Below are positions 27,834 to 35,864 of a DNA stretch of 64,000 nt, one piece after another. The stretch is from contig JADGEQ010000021.1 in the NCBI GenBank assembly GCA_016744295.1, forward strand, positions 1 to 64,000. Direction: 5' to 3'. The position numbers were made by a program, and so were the translations under genes. The stretch's first letter is position 1, and each line of letters opens with the position of its first letter. This DNA is from Desulfobacteraceae bacterium. Lineage in GTDB: Bacteria > Desulfobacterota > Desulfobacteria > Desulfobacterales > Desulfobacteraceae. The notes beneath the pieces were generated by a model. That model did no database searches. It saw nothing but the letters and a program-made list of their open reading frames with translations, and was not told the DNA's origin.

Positions 27834-28952
27834 ATGTCCAGAAGTGAAGTGAATACAATTGAGTCAAACAAAGAATTCGGCACTATTATCACCCGGTTGA
27901 TCAACCGAGAAAATCTAACCCGGTCAGAGGCCCGACAGGCCTTTATCACTGTTCTCAACAATCAAACAAGCGAAATGCAGCAGGGTGCATTTTTATCCGC
28001 CCTCACAGCCAAGGGGGAAACAGCCGGGGAAGTGGCCGGTTCCTGGGAAGCCATCTATGATATGGATACCACCAAGGTGAGCATAAACCCCAAGGTGAAC
28101 CTGGTTGAAAACAGCGGCACGGGCATGGACACCTTTAAAACCTATAATATCAGCACCGCTGCCTCCATTATTGCCGCAGCAGGTAATATTCCCATGGCTC
28201 GCCACGGGGCACGGGCCATCACCTCCCTCTGCGGCACCGTGGACATGGCCGAAGCCCTTGGCGTTGATGTGGAATGCACGGCCAAGGTTGTGGCCAAAAG
28301 TATTGAAACCGCAGGCCTCGGCCTGTTCAACGGAATGAGTCCCCATATCCATCCAATGGCCCTGGGCCGGATACTTTCCCAGATTTTTTTCGGGTCCACC
28401 CTGAACATTGCCGCCTCCCTTGCAAATCCTGCCCTGCCCGCCATCGGTGTCCGGGGGGTATATGCACGGGAGATGATCCTTCCCGTGGCCGAAGTTATGA
28501 AGGAAATCGGATATAAAAGCGCCATTGTTCTCCACGGCTGCATTGAAAATTCGTCCAGGGGCATGGACGAGGCATCCATCTGCGGTATCACCCATTGCGC
28601 AAGGATCGACGGAGAAAAGATCAGCGAATTTTCCATTGACCCGGCAAAACTGGGACTTGCCACCCGAGAGATCCAGGCCCTGGCCCCGGAACCGGAACTT
28701 TCCCTGGAATCAAAACGATTTGCCGCCCTGATAAATAATAAAGAATCCGGCCCCAGAAAAGATGCCGCCCTTCTCAATGCAGGCCTGATCTTTCTGGCGG
28801 CAGACAAGGTAACCAGCCTTGAAGAGGGAATTGAAAGGGCTGCTTGTCTCCTTGAAAAAGGCCGCGCCTTTGAAACCCTTGAACGCTGGGTGGCCTCCCA
28901 GAACACAGACCCTGAGAAAGGGCTAAAAAGACTCCATAGCCTGGTACCATAA
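27834..28952 (+). CDS. TrpD-family phosphoribosyltransferase-like protein under cobalamin riboswitch control
   Basis: 372 residues from the ATG with AGGAGG seven bases upstream; nine further codons are open. Clearly of the anthranilate phosphoribosyltransferase/thymidine phosphorylase fold: N-terminal helical domain (about 1-80), then the PRPP loop GTGMDT at 95-100 with NIST at 105-108, and ARHGARAIT at 122-130 in place of the TrpD KHGNR segment. The GTGGD of true TrpD is GTGMD, and the gene is not near trp genes. With the riboswitch and the downstream CobT fusion, it may phosphoribosylate a corrinoid lower-ligand base or precursor. That role is inference. Confidence 0.85.
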   Translation: MSRSEVNTIESNKEFGTIITRLINRENLTRSEARQAFITVLNNQTSEMQQGAFLSALTAKGETAGEVAGSWEAIYDMDTTKVSINPKVNLVENSGTGMDTFKTYNISTAASIIAAAGNIPMARHGARAITSLCGTVDMAEALGVDVECTAKVVAKSIETAGLGLFNGMSPHIHPMALGRILSQIFFGSTLNIAASLANPALPAIGVRGVYAREMILPVAEVMKEIGYKSAIVLHGCIENSSRGMDEASICGITHCARIDGEKISEFSIDPAKLGLATREIQALAPEPELSLESKRFAALINNKESGPRKDAALLNAGLIFLAADKVTSLEEGIERAACLLEKGRAFETLERWVASQNTDPEKGLKRLHSLVP

Positions 28953-28971
28953 AATAGTATAGGATACACAA

Positions 28972-29172
28972 ATGAACCTGCTCATCTTAAAATCCGGCAC
29001 CTCCTATATCCGGGTCAGGGAAAAACAATTTCTTCTGGTCGGCCTGGACAAAGCCAGTGTTTTTCCCATGGACCAGATCACCCGGGTCAGAAAATATGAG
29101 ACCCGGCTCAAAATTCTGGGATTTGAATCTGTGATCATTAAAAAACTGATTCTGTCCGAAGAGGATCTTTGA
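28972..29172 (+). CDS. 66-residue protein of unknown function in the cobalamin operon
   Basis: Small soluble protein, 19 bases after the TrpD-like stop. N-terminal MNLLILKSGTSYIRVREKQF, a central hydrophobic strand (FLLVGLDKASVFP) and a charged C-terminus. No metal-binding cysteines or membrane segment. I do not recognise a family. Its position between two corrinoid-linked genes and the lack of any intervening promoter make it part of the same transcript; a small subunit or assembly factor is possible. Its last codons and stop begin the 14-bp repeat that follows. Confidence 0.7.
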   Translation: MNLLILKSGTSYIRVREKQFLLVGLDKASVFPMDQITRVRKYETRLKILGFESVIIKKLILSEEDL

Positions 29173-29231
29173 AAAAGGATTATTCATAAGAGGATATTTG
29201 AAAGAGGATATTTGAAAGAGGATATTTTGCA
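29161..29231. repeat. 14-bp tandem repeat starting over a stop codon
   Basis: GAGGATCTTTGAAA (29161-29174, containing the TGA of the small gene), a degenerate unit, then GAGGATATTTGAAA at 29190 and 29204 and GAGGATATTTTGCA at 29218. The array fills the gap before the CobT fusion gene and supplies the GAGGA that may act as its ribosome-binding site. Confidence 0.75.
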
Positions 29232-29232
29232 A

Positions 29233-31404
29233 ATGATAAAAATGGTATTAACAGGGTTGGAACGTCTTGAGGTAACCCCCTTACTGCCCCTTGAGGCGCC
29301 AAAGGGCAAGGTCTTGACCAATGTCCTCTGCTGCGCCATCTGCAGGACCGATGCCAAAATGTGGGAACAAGGCCACAGGGACCTTATATTTCCCCGGGTT
29401 TTGGGTCATGAGATGGTGGTCCAAATTTTTAACCCCAAAAAAAATCAGGCCCAGGGCCAGGAAGCAAACCCGGAACCCGCCTCCTACATTGTCTGGCCCG
29501 GCAAAAGTTGCGGCCGGTGCAAATACTGCAGCAAACACCAGGAAAATTTGTGTGAGGAAATGGAAATCACCGGATTTCACAGTGACGGCGGCTTTGCCCA
29601 CCAGGTGATTCTCCCTGAAGAAAGTCTCATCCCCCTGCCCAAAAACATGGACATCCATGTGGCCTGTTTTGCGGAACCTGTCGGGTGTGTGATCAATGCA
29701 TTCGAAAAGCTGGCATTTGAAAAACAAGACCGGCTGCTCATCTACGGTGCCGGCACCATGGGGCTTATCACGGCCCTCTATGCAAAACATGTCGGCCTTG
29801 ATCCCCTGATCATTGAAAAGCATGAAAATAAAATCCGTCGGGTAAAGGATTTTCTGGAATACACCAAGATTTCCTGTGTCAAAGAGACCATGGAAAACAA
29901 CTTTGATATTGTCATCAATGCCTGCCCCGACTATATCGCCCTTTGCCAGGCCATCACCAAGGTGGACAAGGGCGGATCTGTCTCCTTTTTTTCAGGGATC
30001 ACCAAAAACGAACATGTGGAAACCAATCTGCTGAACCTGATCCACTACAAAGAAGCTAGTCTGACCGGGGCCTACGGCATGAAAAAATCAGATATGGAAC
30101 TGGCCGTTCCCTTTATGCAGGTCCATGAGAAACAATTAAAACGCCTCATCCAGGAGGTGGTTCCCCCGGAACAGGCACCAAATCTTCTGCCCAGGGTTCT
30201 TACCGGTCAATCCCTTAAATTCATCCTTGATTTTACAGACAGATCCCCGAATCGAATAAAAACGCCACCCTTGTCGTCTCCAGAACCGCCCCGCCCCAGC
30301 CCTCACCACCCAAATTTTATGGAAGCTTTTGGCAAACAAAGCCTGTGTTGCCGGGTAATCCAGGCCATTTCTCCCCTTTCAGACATTCTTTTGTCCGATG
30401 CCCGGGCCAAGATGGATGACAAGAGCAAACCCCTGGGCGCCCTGGGGAGAATAGAAACCCTGGGCATCCAGATGAGCCAAATCCAGAACAGTCTGACCCC
30501 GGCCATCCACCAAAAAAATCTTTTTGTGTTTGCCGGGGACCACGGGATCACCGAAGAAGGGGTCTCGGCCTTTCCTTCGGAGGTCACCGGCCAGATGGTG
30601 GAAAATTTTCTCAATGGCGGGGCTGCCATCAATGTTCTCTGCGACCACTACAACATTGATATGAAGGTGGTGGACATGGGAGTGATAAAAAAATTTTCCC
30701 CCCACCCGGATCTCATCATTGCCAAGGTGGCCAGGGGCACCCGGAACTTTGCCATTGAAGATGCCATGACCTCTCCACAGATGAGCCGGGCCCTTGAAAG
30801 GGGGATGGAAATTTTTCTGTCTGCCCATGCTAAAAACCCTATCCAGATGGTGGGGTTGGGGGAAATGGGTATCGGCAACACCACCTCGGCCTCGGCCATC
30901 ATCTCGGTCATCACCGGCATATCCCCTGGCCAGGCCACGGGAAGGGGCACCGGGGTGGACAACAAGGGACTGGAACACAAAACAAAGGTTATTGAAAGGG
31001 TGCTGGCCTTTCACAGGCCCAACCCGTTCAACGGTTTTGAAATTCTTCAAAAAATAGGGGGATTTGAAATTGCGGGTATTGCCGGGGCCATACTGGCGGC
31101 AGCCTCAAAGGGCTGTGCTGTAGTGCTGGACGGGGTGATTTCAACGGCAGCAGGCCTTGTGGCCCATACCATCAATCCAGATATTCAGGGATATCTCATC
31201 TCCGGCCACAAATCAGTGGAACAGGCCCAGAACGCTGCTCTTTCCCACATGAACTTAACCCCGGTTATTGATTTTAACATGCGCCTTGGCGAAGGCACGG
31301 GAGCTGCCATGGCCATGGATGCAACCGACGCCGCCTGTAAGATCATGGTTCAAATGGCCTCATTTGATGAGGCCAAGATTTCACGAACCTCTGTTTCTGC
31401 TTAA
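29233..31404 (+). CDS. Zinc medium-chain dehydrogenase fused to CobT (nicotinate-nucleotide:dimethylbenzimidazole phosphoribosyltransferase)
   Basis: 723 residues from the ATG at 29233; TTG at 29227 or 29212 is possible because a GAGGA repeat precedes it. Residues 1-340 form an alcohol-dehydrogenase-like MDR domain: catalytic-zinc C37 (CRTD), GHE at 58-60, four structural-zinc cysteines C93, C96, C99, C107, and Rossmann GAGTMG at 172-177. A Pro-rich linker (about 340-362) leads to a complete CobT domain with catalytic E687 in LGEGTGAA. CobT makes the alpha-ribotide of the corrinoid lower ligand. The dehydrogenase may prepare an alcohol- or aldehyde-bearing ligand precursor (inference). Last gene of the riboswitch operon. 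Confidence 0.92.
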   Translation: MIKMVLTGLERLEVTPLLPLEAPKGKVLTNVLCCAICRTDAKMWEQGHRDLIFPRVLGHEMVVQIFNPKKNQAQGQEANPEPASYIVWPGKSCGRCKYCSKHQENLCEEMEITGFHSDGGFAHQVILPEESLIPLPKNMDIHVACFAEPVGCVINAFEKLAFEKQDRLLIYGAGTMGLITALYAKHVGLDPLIIEKHENKIRRVKDFLEYTKISCVKETMENNFDIVINACPDYIALCQAITKVDKGGSVSFFSGITKNEHVETNLLNLIHYKEASLTGAYGMKKSDMELAVPFMQVHEKQLKRLIQEVVPPEQAPNLLPRVLTGQSLKFILDFTDRSPNRIKTPPLSSPEPPRPSPHHPNFMEAFGKQSLCCRVIQAISPLSDILLSDARAKMDDKSKPLGALGRIETLGIQMSQIQNSLTPAIHQKNLFVFAGDHGITEEGVSAFPSEVTGQMVENFLNGGAAINVLCDHYNIDMKVVDMGVIKKFSPHPDLIIAKVARGTRNFAIEDAMTSPQMSRALERGMEIFLSAHAKNPIQMVGLGEMGIGNTTSASAIISVITGISPGQATGRGTGVDNKGLEHKTKVIERVLAFHRPNPFNGFEILQKIGGFEIAGIAGAILAAASKGCAVVLDGVISTAAGLVAHTINPDIQGYLISGHKSVEQAQNAALSHMNLTPVIDFNMRLGEGTGAAMAMDATDAACKIMVQMASFDEAKISRTSVSA

Positions 31405-31419
31405 ATAGAATAGATGGGG

Positions 31420-32724
31420 TTAAAAAAAGCGATATTGCAAATTAACGGCCAGGGTATAGACTGTTTTCTCATAGGTAACGGCCGGGGCTCTTTGCACCCC
31501 CGGTGCCAGCAAGATTTCCCCAGCGTCATCTGACTGATAAAAACTGCCCATAAACCCTGTGGTAACAGACATTCTTTCATTAAATTTATAGCTTCCCCCC
31601 ACAGCAACGGTATGACAGTCAAGGGCCGGACTCATCTGTTCAATCAGGCTGAAGTTATCCGGGCTCATGCCGACATCCGTATACATATACCCCATTGTTC
31701 CCATGAAACGTTCTGTAAACGCATACCCCAGGCTGATGGCAAGATCATAGGAATTATGGCTGACACTGTCATTCTGGGTTCCCCAGTCGGCATCTTTTTC
31801 AAGATAAAGGGTATAGGAAGGACTGATGGAAAATTTAGGGGTTACATTCCATAGAAAACCCGCAGCCAGGACAGCCGGCAAATCCCTTCGATAACTTTTC
31901 CCATCTGCCCTGTTGTTTGCAATTAAAATTGATTCCCCCACCGTCCCCTTGGTCGCAGAATCAATGGTTGTTTCCCAGTCAAGTTTAATCCGGCTTTCAT
32001 ATCGCAAAGAGATATTAATCGTGTCATTGGGCCTGATATTGAGGCCGAACACCCCGCCGAATCCGTCGGCTTCCTGTTCATATTTACCCAGAATATAGGT
32101 GCTGGTTCCCCCCTGGATATAGGTTCCGTGGATATCCACATCTTTTTCCGTGGTGACGTATCTTGCCGCACCGGAAACAGAAAAAATATCATTTATTTTA
32201 TAGGATAAACCCGCAGTGAATCCATAGTCATAGCTTTCCACACCTGCAAATTCATCGGACAGGGCACCGCCGGGAAGAAGAGCCGGGGCAAAAGCACCTA
32301 CCGCAGCAACATTCCCAATGGTTTTGGTAATGACGTTCCCCTCATCATACTCAACTTTTCCCCCGCCGCCGACAATTGTGAAGCTGCCGTATGCCGCCCA
32401 TTTATCCTGTTTGTAAATGGAAAACAAGGCCGGAACAATTGGGTTTGACGTGGCTTCATAATCCTTGCCAGATATGTGGTGGTCATAATCAAGGCTGAGA
32501 AACTGGACATCAAGCTCAAGGTGCATACCGTTTTCAAGCTGCATGATCCCGGCGGGATTGTAGGCCGCGATATCCGCACCATCAATGGCTGCATTCCGGC
32601 TAACTGTTCCGGCATAGTTTGCAGAATAATTCTGCTTATTGTCAACGCCTCCTGCAAAAACAAAATCTGCGAAAAAACCAAGAACCAATAACACTGCGAA
32701 AATTGAAACAATTGTCTTGTTCAT
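31420..32724 (-). CDS. FadL/OmpP1/TodX family outer-membrane transport protein
   Basis: 434 residues with a signal peptide (about 1-24, ending ADFVFA). The mature N-terminus has the family hallmark AIDGADIAAYNPAGIMQLE, which precedes the hatch of these 14-stranded beta-barrels, and the C-terminus ends in the aromatic residue required for barrel assembly (LQYRFF). Such proteins admit long-chain fatty acids or aromatic hydrocarbons across the outer membrane. Convergent with the CobT fusion, 15 bases apart, and not in an operon. The specific hydrophobic substrate is unknown. Confidence 0.92.
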   Translation of the reverse strand: MNKTIVSIFAVLLVLGFFADFVFAGGVDNKQNYSANYAGTVSRNAAIDGADIAAYNPAGIMQLENGMHLELDVQFLSLDYDHHISGKDYEATSNPIVPALFSIYKQDKWAAYGSFTIVGGGGKVEYDEGNVITKTIGNVAAVGAFAPALLPGGALSDEFAGVESYDYGFTAGLSYKINDIFSVSGAARYVTTEKDVDIHGTYIQGGTSTYILGKYEQEADGFGGVFGLNIRPNDTINISLRYESRIKLDWETTIDSATKGTVGESILIANNRADGKSYRRDLPAVLAAGFLWNVTPKFSISPSYTLYLEKDADWGTQNDSVSHNSYDLAISLGYAFTERFMGTMGYMYTDVGMSPDNFSLIEQMSPALDCHTVAVGGSYKFNERMSVTTGFMGSFYQSDDAGEILLAPGVQRAPAVTYEKTVYTLAVNLQYRFF

Positions 32725-32986
32725 TCCCTTTTCTCCTTTTAATAAGGTTTTATTTTTACAGCATGGTCTCTGCCATGCCTGCTATATCGGCCATGGGGAT
32801 AAAGATTGCCAAATGAAAACCAAGGATGGTTTCCCAGAAGCACCTACTCAGAACATCATTTTGCAACGGCGTCAATGGCTTTTACATATGATTAATCTTT
32901 TTTACATTGATTTACATTTGCATACGAAATATACATAATTTTTCAGGGAAGGGGTTAGGGAAAAATAGAACAGATCCCTCTCCAGA

Positions 32987-33442
32987 TTACTCGAGAAAGA
33001 TACCGATCTGTTTCATATAGGCTGCAATATCCCGTACGGTCTTGCGGATGGATGAAACATTGGCCGGAACAATGATGATGGTATCATCCCCGGCCACAGA
33101 TCCCAGAACCTGGGGAAAACCGTGGTCATCAATGAACTTGGCAACGGTGTTGGCGGTTCCCGGACGGGTCTGAATCACAATCTGGTATCCATTGTCTGCA
33201 ATTTTATGTACCAGGGAATCAAAAAAACCGATATCCTTGAGTCCCGCTTCTGCCGGGGCCAGGGAATAGACAGCATTGCCCGCCCCATCCTGGCCTCTTA
33301 CCGCGTTAATCTTCTTTAATGCCCGGGAAACCGAAGACTGGGTGGTGTGTATCCCTTTTTCCCCAAGGGCCCGGACAAGCTGGATCTGGTTCCCGGCAAC
33401 CCCCTGGGAAAGAAGTAAATTTATTTCATCGGAAATGCTCAT
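32987..33442 (-). CDS. argR: Arginine repressor
   Basis: 151 residues, standard ArgR length. N-terminal winged helix with the recognition region TTQSSVSRALKKI, C-terminal oligomerisation and arginine-binding domain with the LGSVAGDDTIIIVP segment (arginine-contacting GD-DT). It binds ARG boxes with L-arginine as co-repressor. Divergent from argG, which it most likely controls, along with itself, from the 185-base gap between them. Confidence 0.95.
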   Translation of the reverse strand: MSISDEINLLLSQGVAGNQIQLVRALGEKGIHTTQSSVSRALKKINAVRGQDGAGNAVYSLAPAEAGLKDIGFFDSLVHKIADNGYQIVIQTRPGTANTVAKFIDDHGFPQVLGSVAGDDTIIIVPANVSSIRKTVRDIAAYMKQIGIFLE

Positions 33443-33518
33443 GGGGTATATTCATTTTCTTTGTATGTTCAAGTGAAGGGTTCAAGGGCATATCATATTT
33501 ATGCATCACCACCAATCT

Positions 33519-33537
33519 TATGCGCATTTTATACATA
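33519..33537. promoter_or_regulatory. Possible ARG box between argR and argG
   Basis: An imperfect AT-rich palindrome (TATGCGCATTTTATACATA) five bases upstream of the argG -35 element. It resembles the general ARG-box layout but differs from the Escherichia coli consensus; a weaker similar site (ATATTTATGCATC) lies 20 bases upstream. Confidence 0.3.
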
Positions 33538-33542
33538 AACCC

Positions 33543-33572
33543 TTGACTATTTCAAGATTTTTCTGCATTAAT
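33543..33572 (+). promoter_or_regulatory. Sigma-70-type promoter of argG
   Basis: TTGACT, an 18-base spacer and ATTAAT with an extended TG element one base before it. Start of transcription would be about 50 bases before the ATG. Confidence 0.45.
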
Positions 33573-33627
33573 ACCCCATGATATAAACCCAAAATATAAA
33601 ACTATTATAAAGCGTTAAGGAGATATT

Positions 33628-34854
33628 ATGTCAAAGGGAAAAGTTGTTCTTGCCTATTCAGGCGGACTGGATACATCCATTATTTTGAAATGGCTGCTGG
33701 AACAGGGATATGAAGTGGTTGCCTACATGGCCAACATCGGCCAGGAGGAAGATTTTGATGTAGCTGAGAAAAAGGCCCTTCAGATCGGCGCATCCCAGGT
33801 ATTTATCGAAGACATGAAAAAAGAATTTGTCACGGATTATATTTTTCCGGTGTACAAGGCCAATACGGTCTATGAGGGCCGATACCTTCTGGGAACTGCC
33901 ATTGCCCGGCCCATCATTGCCAAAAGACAAATTGAAATCGCCAAACAAGTAGGTGCCCAGTTTGTTTCCCACGGCGCCACGGGAAAAGGCAATGACCAGG
34001 TTCGGTTTGAGCTGTCCTATTATGCCCTGAACCCCCAGATCAAGGTCATTGCCCCCTGGAAAAACAAGGATTTTCTCAACGCATTCAAGGGCCGGACAGA
34101 TCTGCTGGCCTATGCGGAAAAACACAAAATTCCCACCAAGCAGACCGCTTCCAAACCCTATAGCGAGGATGACAATCTTCTCCATATTTCCCATGAAGCC
34201 GGTATCCTGGAAGATCCCGGCCATGTGTGTGATGAAAGCATTTATTCCCACACCGTTTCACCGGAAAATGCCCCGGACAAACCCACCCGCATCATCATTG
34301 AATTCAAGGACGGTATTCCCGTAAAAGTCACCAATCTGGAAGACAATACGATAAAAACCGATGCCCTGGAATTATTTGAATATTTAAACCAACTGGGACG
34401 TGAAAATGGCATCGGCCGTTTGGACATGGTGGAAAACCGCTTTGTGGGCATCAAATCCCGGGGAGTTTATGAAACACCCGGCGGCACCATCCTCCATGAA
34501 GCCCATATGGATATTGAGGGGATTGCCATGGACCGGGAGGTTATGCGGATTCGGGACATGCTGGCGGCCAAATATGCAGAGCTTGTCTACAACGGTTTCT
34601 GGTTCAGCCCGGAAATGGAATTTCTCATGGCGGCCATGGACAAAAGCCAGGAGGTTATTGACGGTGAAGTCACCCTAAAACTCTACAAGGGCGTGGCATA
34701 CCCCATTGCCAGGACAAGCCCCTCTTCATTGTATGACCAGGAGCTTTCCTCAATGGATATTGAAGGCGGTTACAACCAGGAAGACGCCGAAGGGTTCATC
34801 CGGATCAATGCCATCCGGCTCATGGCCCACAGAAAGATTCTGGACAAAAAATAA
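33628..34854 (+). CDS. argG: Argininosuccinate synthase
   Basis: 408 residues, normal for the enzyme that ligates citrulline and aspartate with ATP in arginine synthesis. The N-terminal P-loop of N-type ATP pyrophosphatases, [12 protein letters not shown], is at about residues 7-18; the conserved [13 protein letters not shown] and [10 protein letters not shown] segments follow. Ribosome-binding site AAGGAG precedes the ATG. Divergent from argR, with no other arginine genes beside it. A long hairpin follows the stop. Confidence 0.97.
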   Translation: MSKGKVVLAYSGGLDTSIILKWLLEQGYEVVAYMANIGQEEDFDVAEKKALQIGASQVFIEDMKKEFVTDYIFPVYKANTVYEGRYLLGTAIARPIIAKRQIEIAKQVGAQFVSHGATGKGNDQVRFELSYYALNPQIKVIAPWKNKDFLNAFKGRTDLLAYAEKHKIPTKQTASKPYSEDDNLLHISHEAGILEDPGHVCDESIYSHTVSPENAPDKPTRIIIEFKDGIPVKVTNLEDNTIKTDALELFEYLNQLGRENGIGRLDMVENRFVGIKSRGVYETPGGTILHEAHMDIEGIAMDREVMRIRDMLAAKYAELVYNGFWFSPEMEFLMAAMDKSQEVIDGEVTLKLYKGVAYPIARTSPSSLYDQELSSMDIEGGYNQEDAEGFIRINAIRLMAHRKILDKK

Positions 34855-34868
34855 TTGATGAATTTTGG

Positions 34869-34917
34869 CCATGAAGGACATGAGGAAATAATTCTTTTTT
34901 CTTCATGCCCTTCATGG
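34869..34917. terminator. Hairpin between convergent argG and gpt
   Basis: CCATGAAGG and CCTTCATGG form a perfect 9-bp base; CATGA/TTCATG-type inner complementarity extends it around an AT-rich loop with T-runs. Likely a bidirectional terminator. Confidence 0.55.
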
Positions 34918-34938
34918 TGGATCGGGCCGAATCTGTGA

Positions 34939-35421
34939 CTAATTTCCGGCTATGGGCTCAACAAATTGGGCTTCTGAATCCCAGGGAAACAGAATCCAGG
35001 TATCCTGGCTGACCTCGGTCACGAAGGTATCCACCAGGGGTTTTCCGGCCGGTTTTGCATAGACCGTTGCAAAATAAGCTTTGGGCAACAGTTTCCTGAC
35101 CAACCTTGCCGTGGAGCCTGTGTCCACAAGGTCATCAATAATGAGCAACCCCTCCCCATCCCCTTCTACCCCCTTGAGGACGGTGGGCTCACCTTGATTT
35201 TGCCAGTCATAGCTTTTGATACAAACCGTATCAATGTGGTGGATTCCAAGCTCCCGTGCGATGATGGCAGCAGGCACAAGGCCTCCCCGGGTGATGGCAA
35301 CAATCCCCTTCCACGGCGTTTCCCGGTCATGGAGCCGCCATGACAATGCCTTGGCATCCCTGTGAAGCTGATCCCAGGGAATGGGATAGCTCCTTTTATA
35401 CCGATCCTGATTTTTACCCAT
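34939..35421 (-). CDS. gpt: Xanthine phosphoribosyltransferase
   Basis: 160 residues from the ATG preceded by GGGAGAG; two or three upstream in-frame ATGs exist. It converts xanthine, guanine and hypoxanthine with PRPP to nucleotides (purine salvage). Very close in pattern to Escherichia coli Gpt: [19 protein letters not shown], the PRPP motif [15 protein letters not shown] and the C-terminal DTWILFPWD. Convergent with argG and divergent from the small selenoprotein candidate. Confidence 0.93.
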   Translation of the reverse strand: MGKNQDRYKRSYPIPWDQLHRDAKALSWRLHDRETPWKGIVAITRGGLVPAAIIARELGIHHIDTVCIKSYDWQNQGEPTVLKGVEGDGEGLLIIDDLVDTGSTARLVRKLLPKAYFATVYAKPAGKPLVDTFVTEVSQDTWILFPWDSEAQFVEPIAGN

Positions 35422-35484
35422 AATATACATCTCTCCCATGTTCATATACGTTAAAGTGATTTAAATGAGTTTGTTAATTTTATG

Positions 35485-35512
35485 TTGACCTTTCACCTAC
35501 CTGTTTTATTTT
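35485..35512 (+). promoter_or_regulatory. Possible promoter of the small zinc-ribbon (seleno)protein gene
   Basis: TTGACC and TATTTT separated by 16 bases, about 40 bases before the ATG at 35551. Confidence 0.35.
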
Positions 35513-35550
35513 ATCTGGCACCAAAAGAAAAGAGACCAAGGAAAAATATT

Positions 35551-35733
35551 ATGAACTATTCAAACAAACCCTGCCCCTATTGTAGTGGAAAACTGTATAT
35601 CAAACGCACCTGAACAAAGGTAAGTCTCTGCTGCAGGTCCTGCGGCAAAACATACCCTGAAGACAAAACCCGAGAAATCATGGATGACTATCTTGAGGAG
35701 CAACTTGCCAATGTGCCCATTGACCGCTTATAA
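35551..35733 (+). CDS. Small dual-CxxC protein with in-frame UGA, probable selenoprotein
   Basis: Read through the TGA at 35611-35613, this frame encodes 60 residues ending at TAA. It has two zinc-ribbon pairs: C8-x2-C11 (KPCPYCSGK) and C28-x2-C31 (CRSCGK), with the UGA residue at position 21 between them. AAGGA lies upstream. The frame after the UGA keeps clear protein character and the second CxxC, so it is either selenocysteine-coding or a recent Trp (TGG to TGA) nonsense change. A SECIS-like hairpin starts 15 bases after the UGA. I recall, without being able to check, a family of small dual-CxxC (seleno)proteins in sulfate reducers. Redox or metal role unproven. Confidence 0.65.
35629..35647 (+). 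promoter_or_regulatory. Candidate bacterial SECIS element
   Basis: Perfectly placed 8-bp stem (TGCTGCAG with CTGCGGCA, one G-U pair) closed by the triloop GTC, 15 bases after the UGA. The top, GCAGGTC, matches my memory of the Escherichia coli fdhF SECIS top (GCAGGTCTGC), whose loop G-U is read by SelB. Confidence 0.5.
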
Positions 35734-35864
35734 TGCTTAGGTATTGCTGAGATCTGTTATGGTTACTTTTTTTTAATCTGTATCTGTTTTTGACCCTTTT
35801 CCCCTGTTAATTTGATCCTGCAACACTAATTAAAAACACATTACAGGGAAAAAGGGAGGAACAC

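Noticed and set aside
28142..28969. A 275-codon minus-strand frame opposite the TrpD-like gene
   Set aside because: Antisense to a gene with clear family motifs; composition is typical of a frame mirrored from GC-biased codons.
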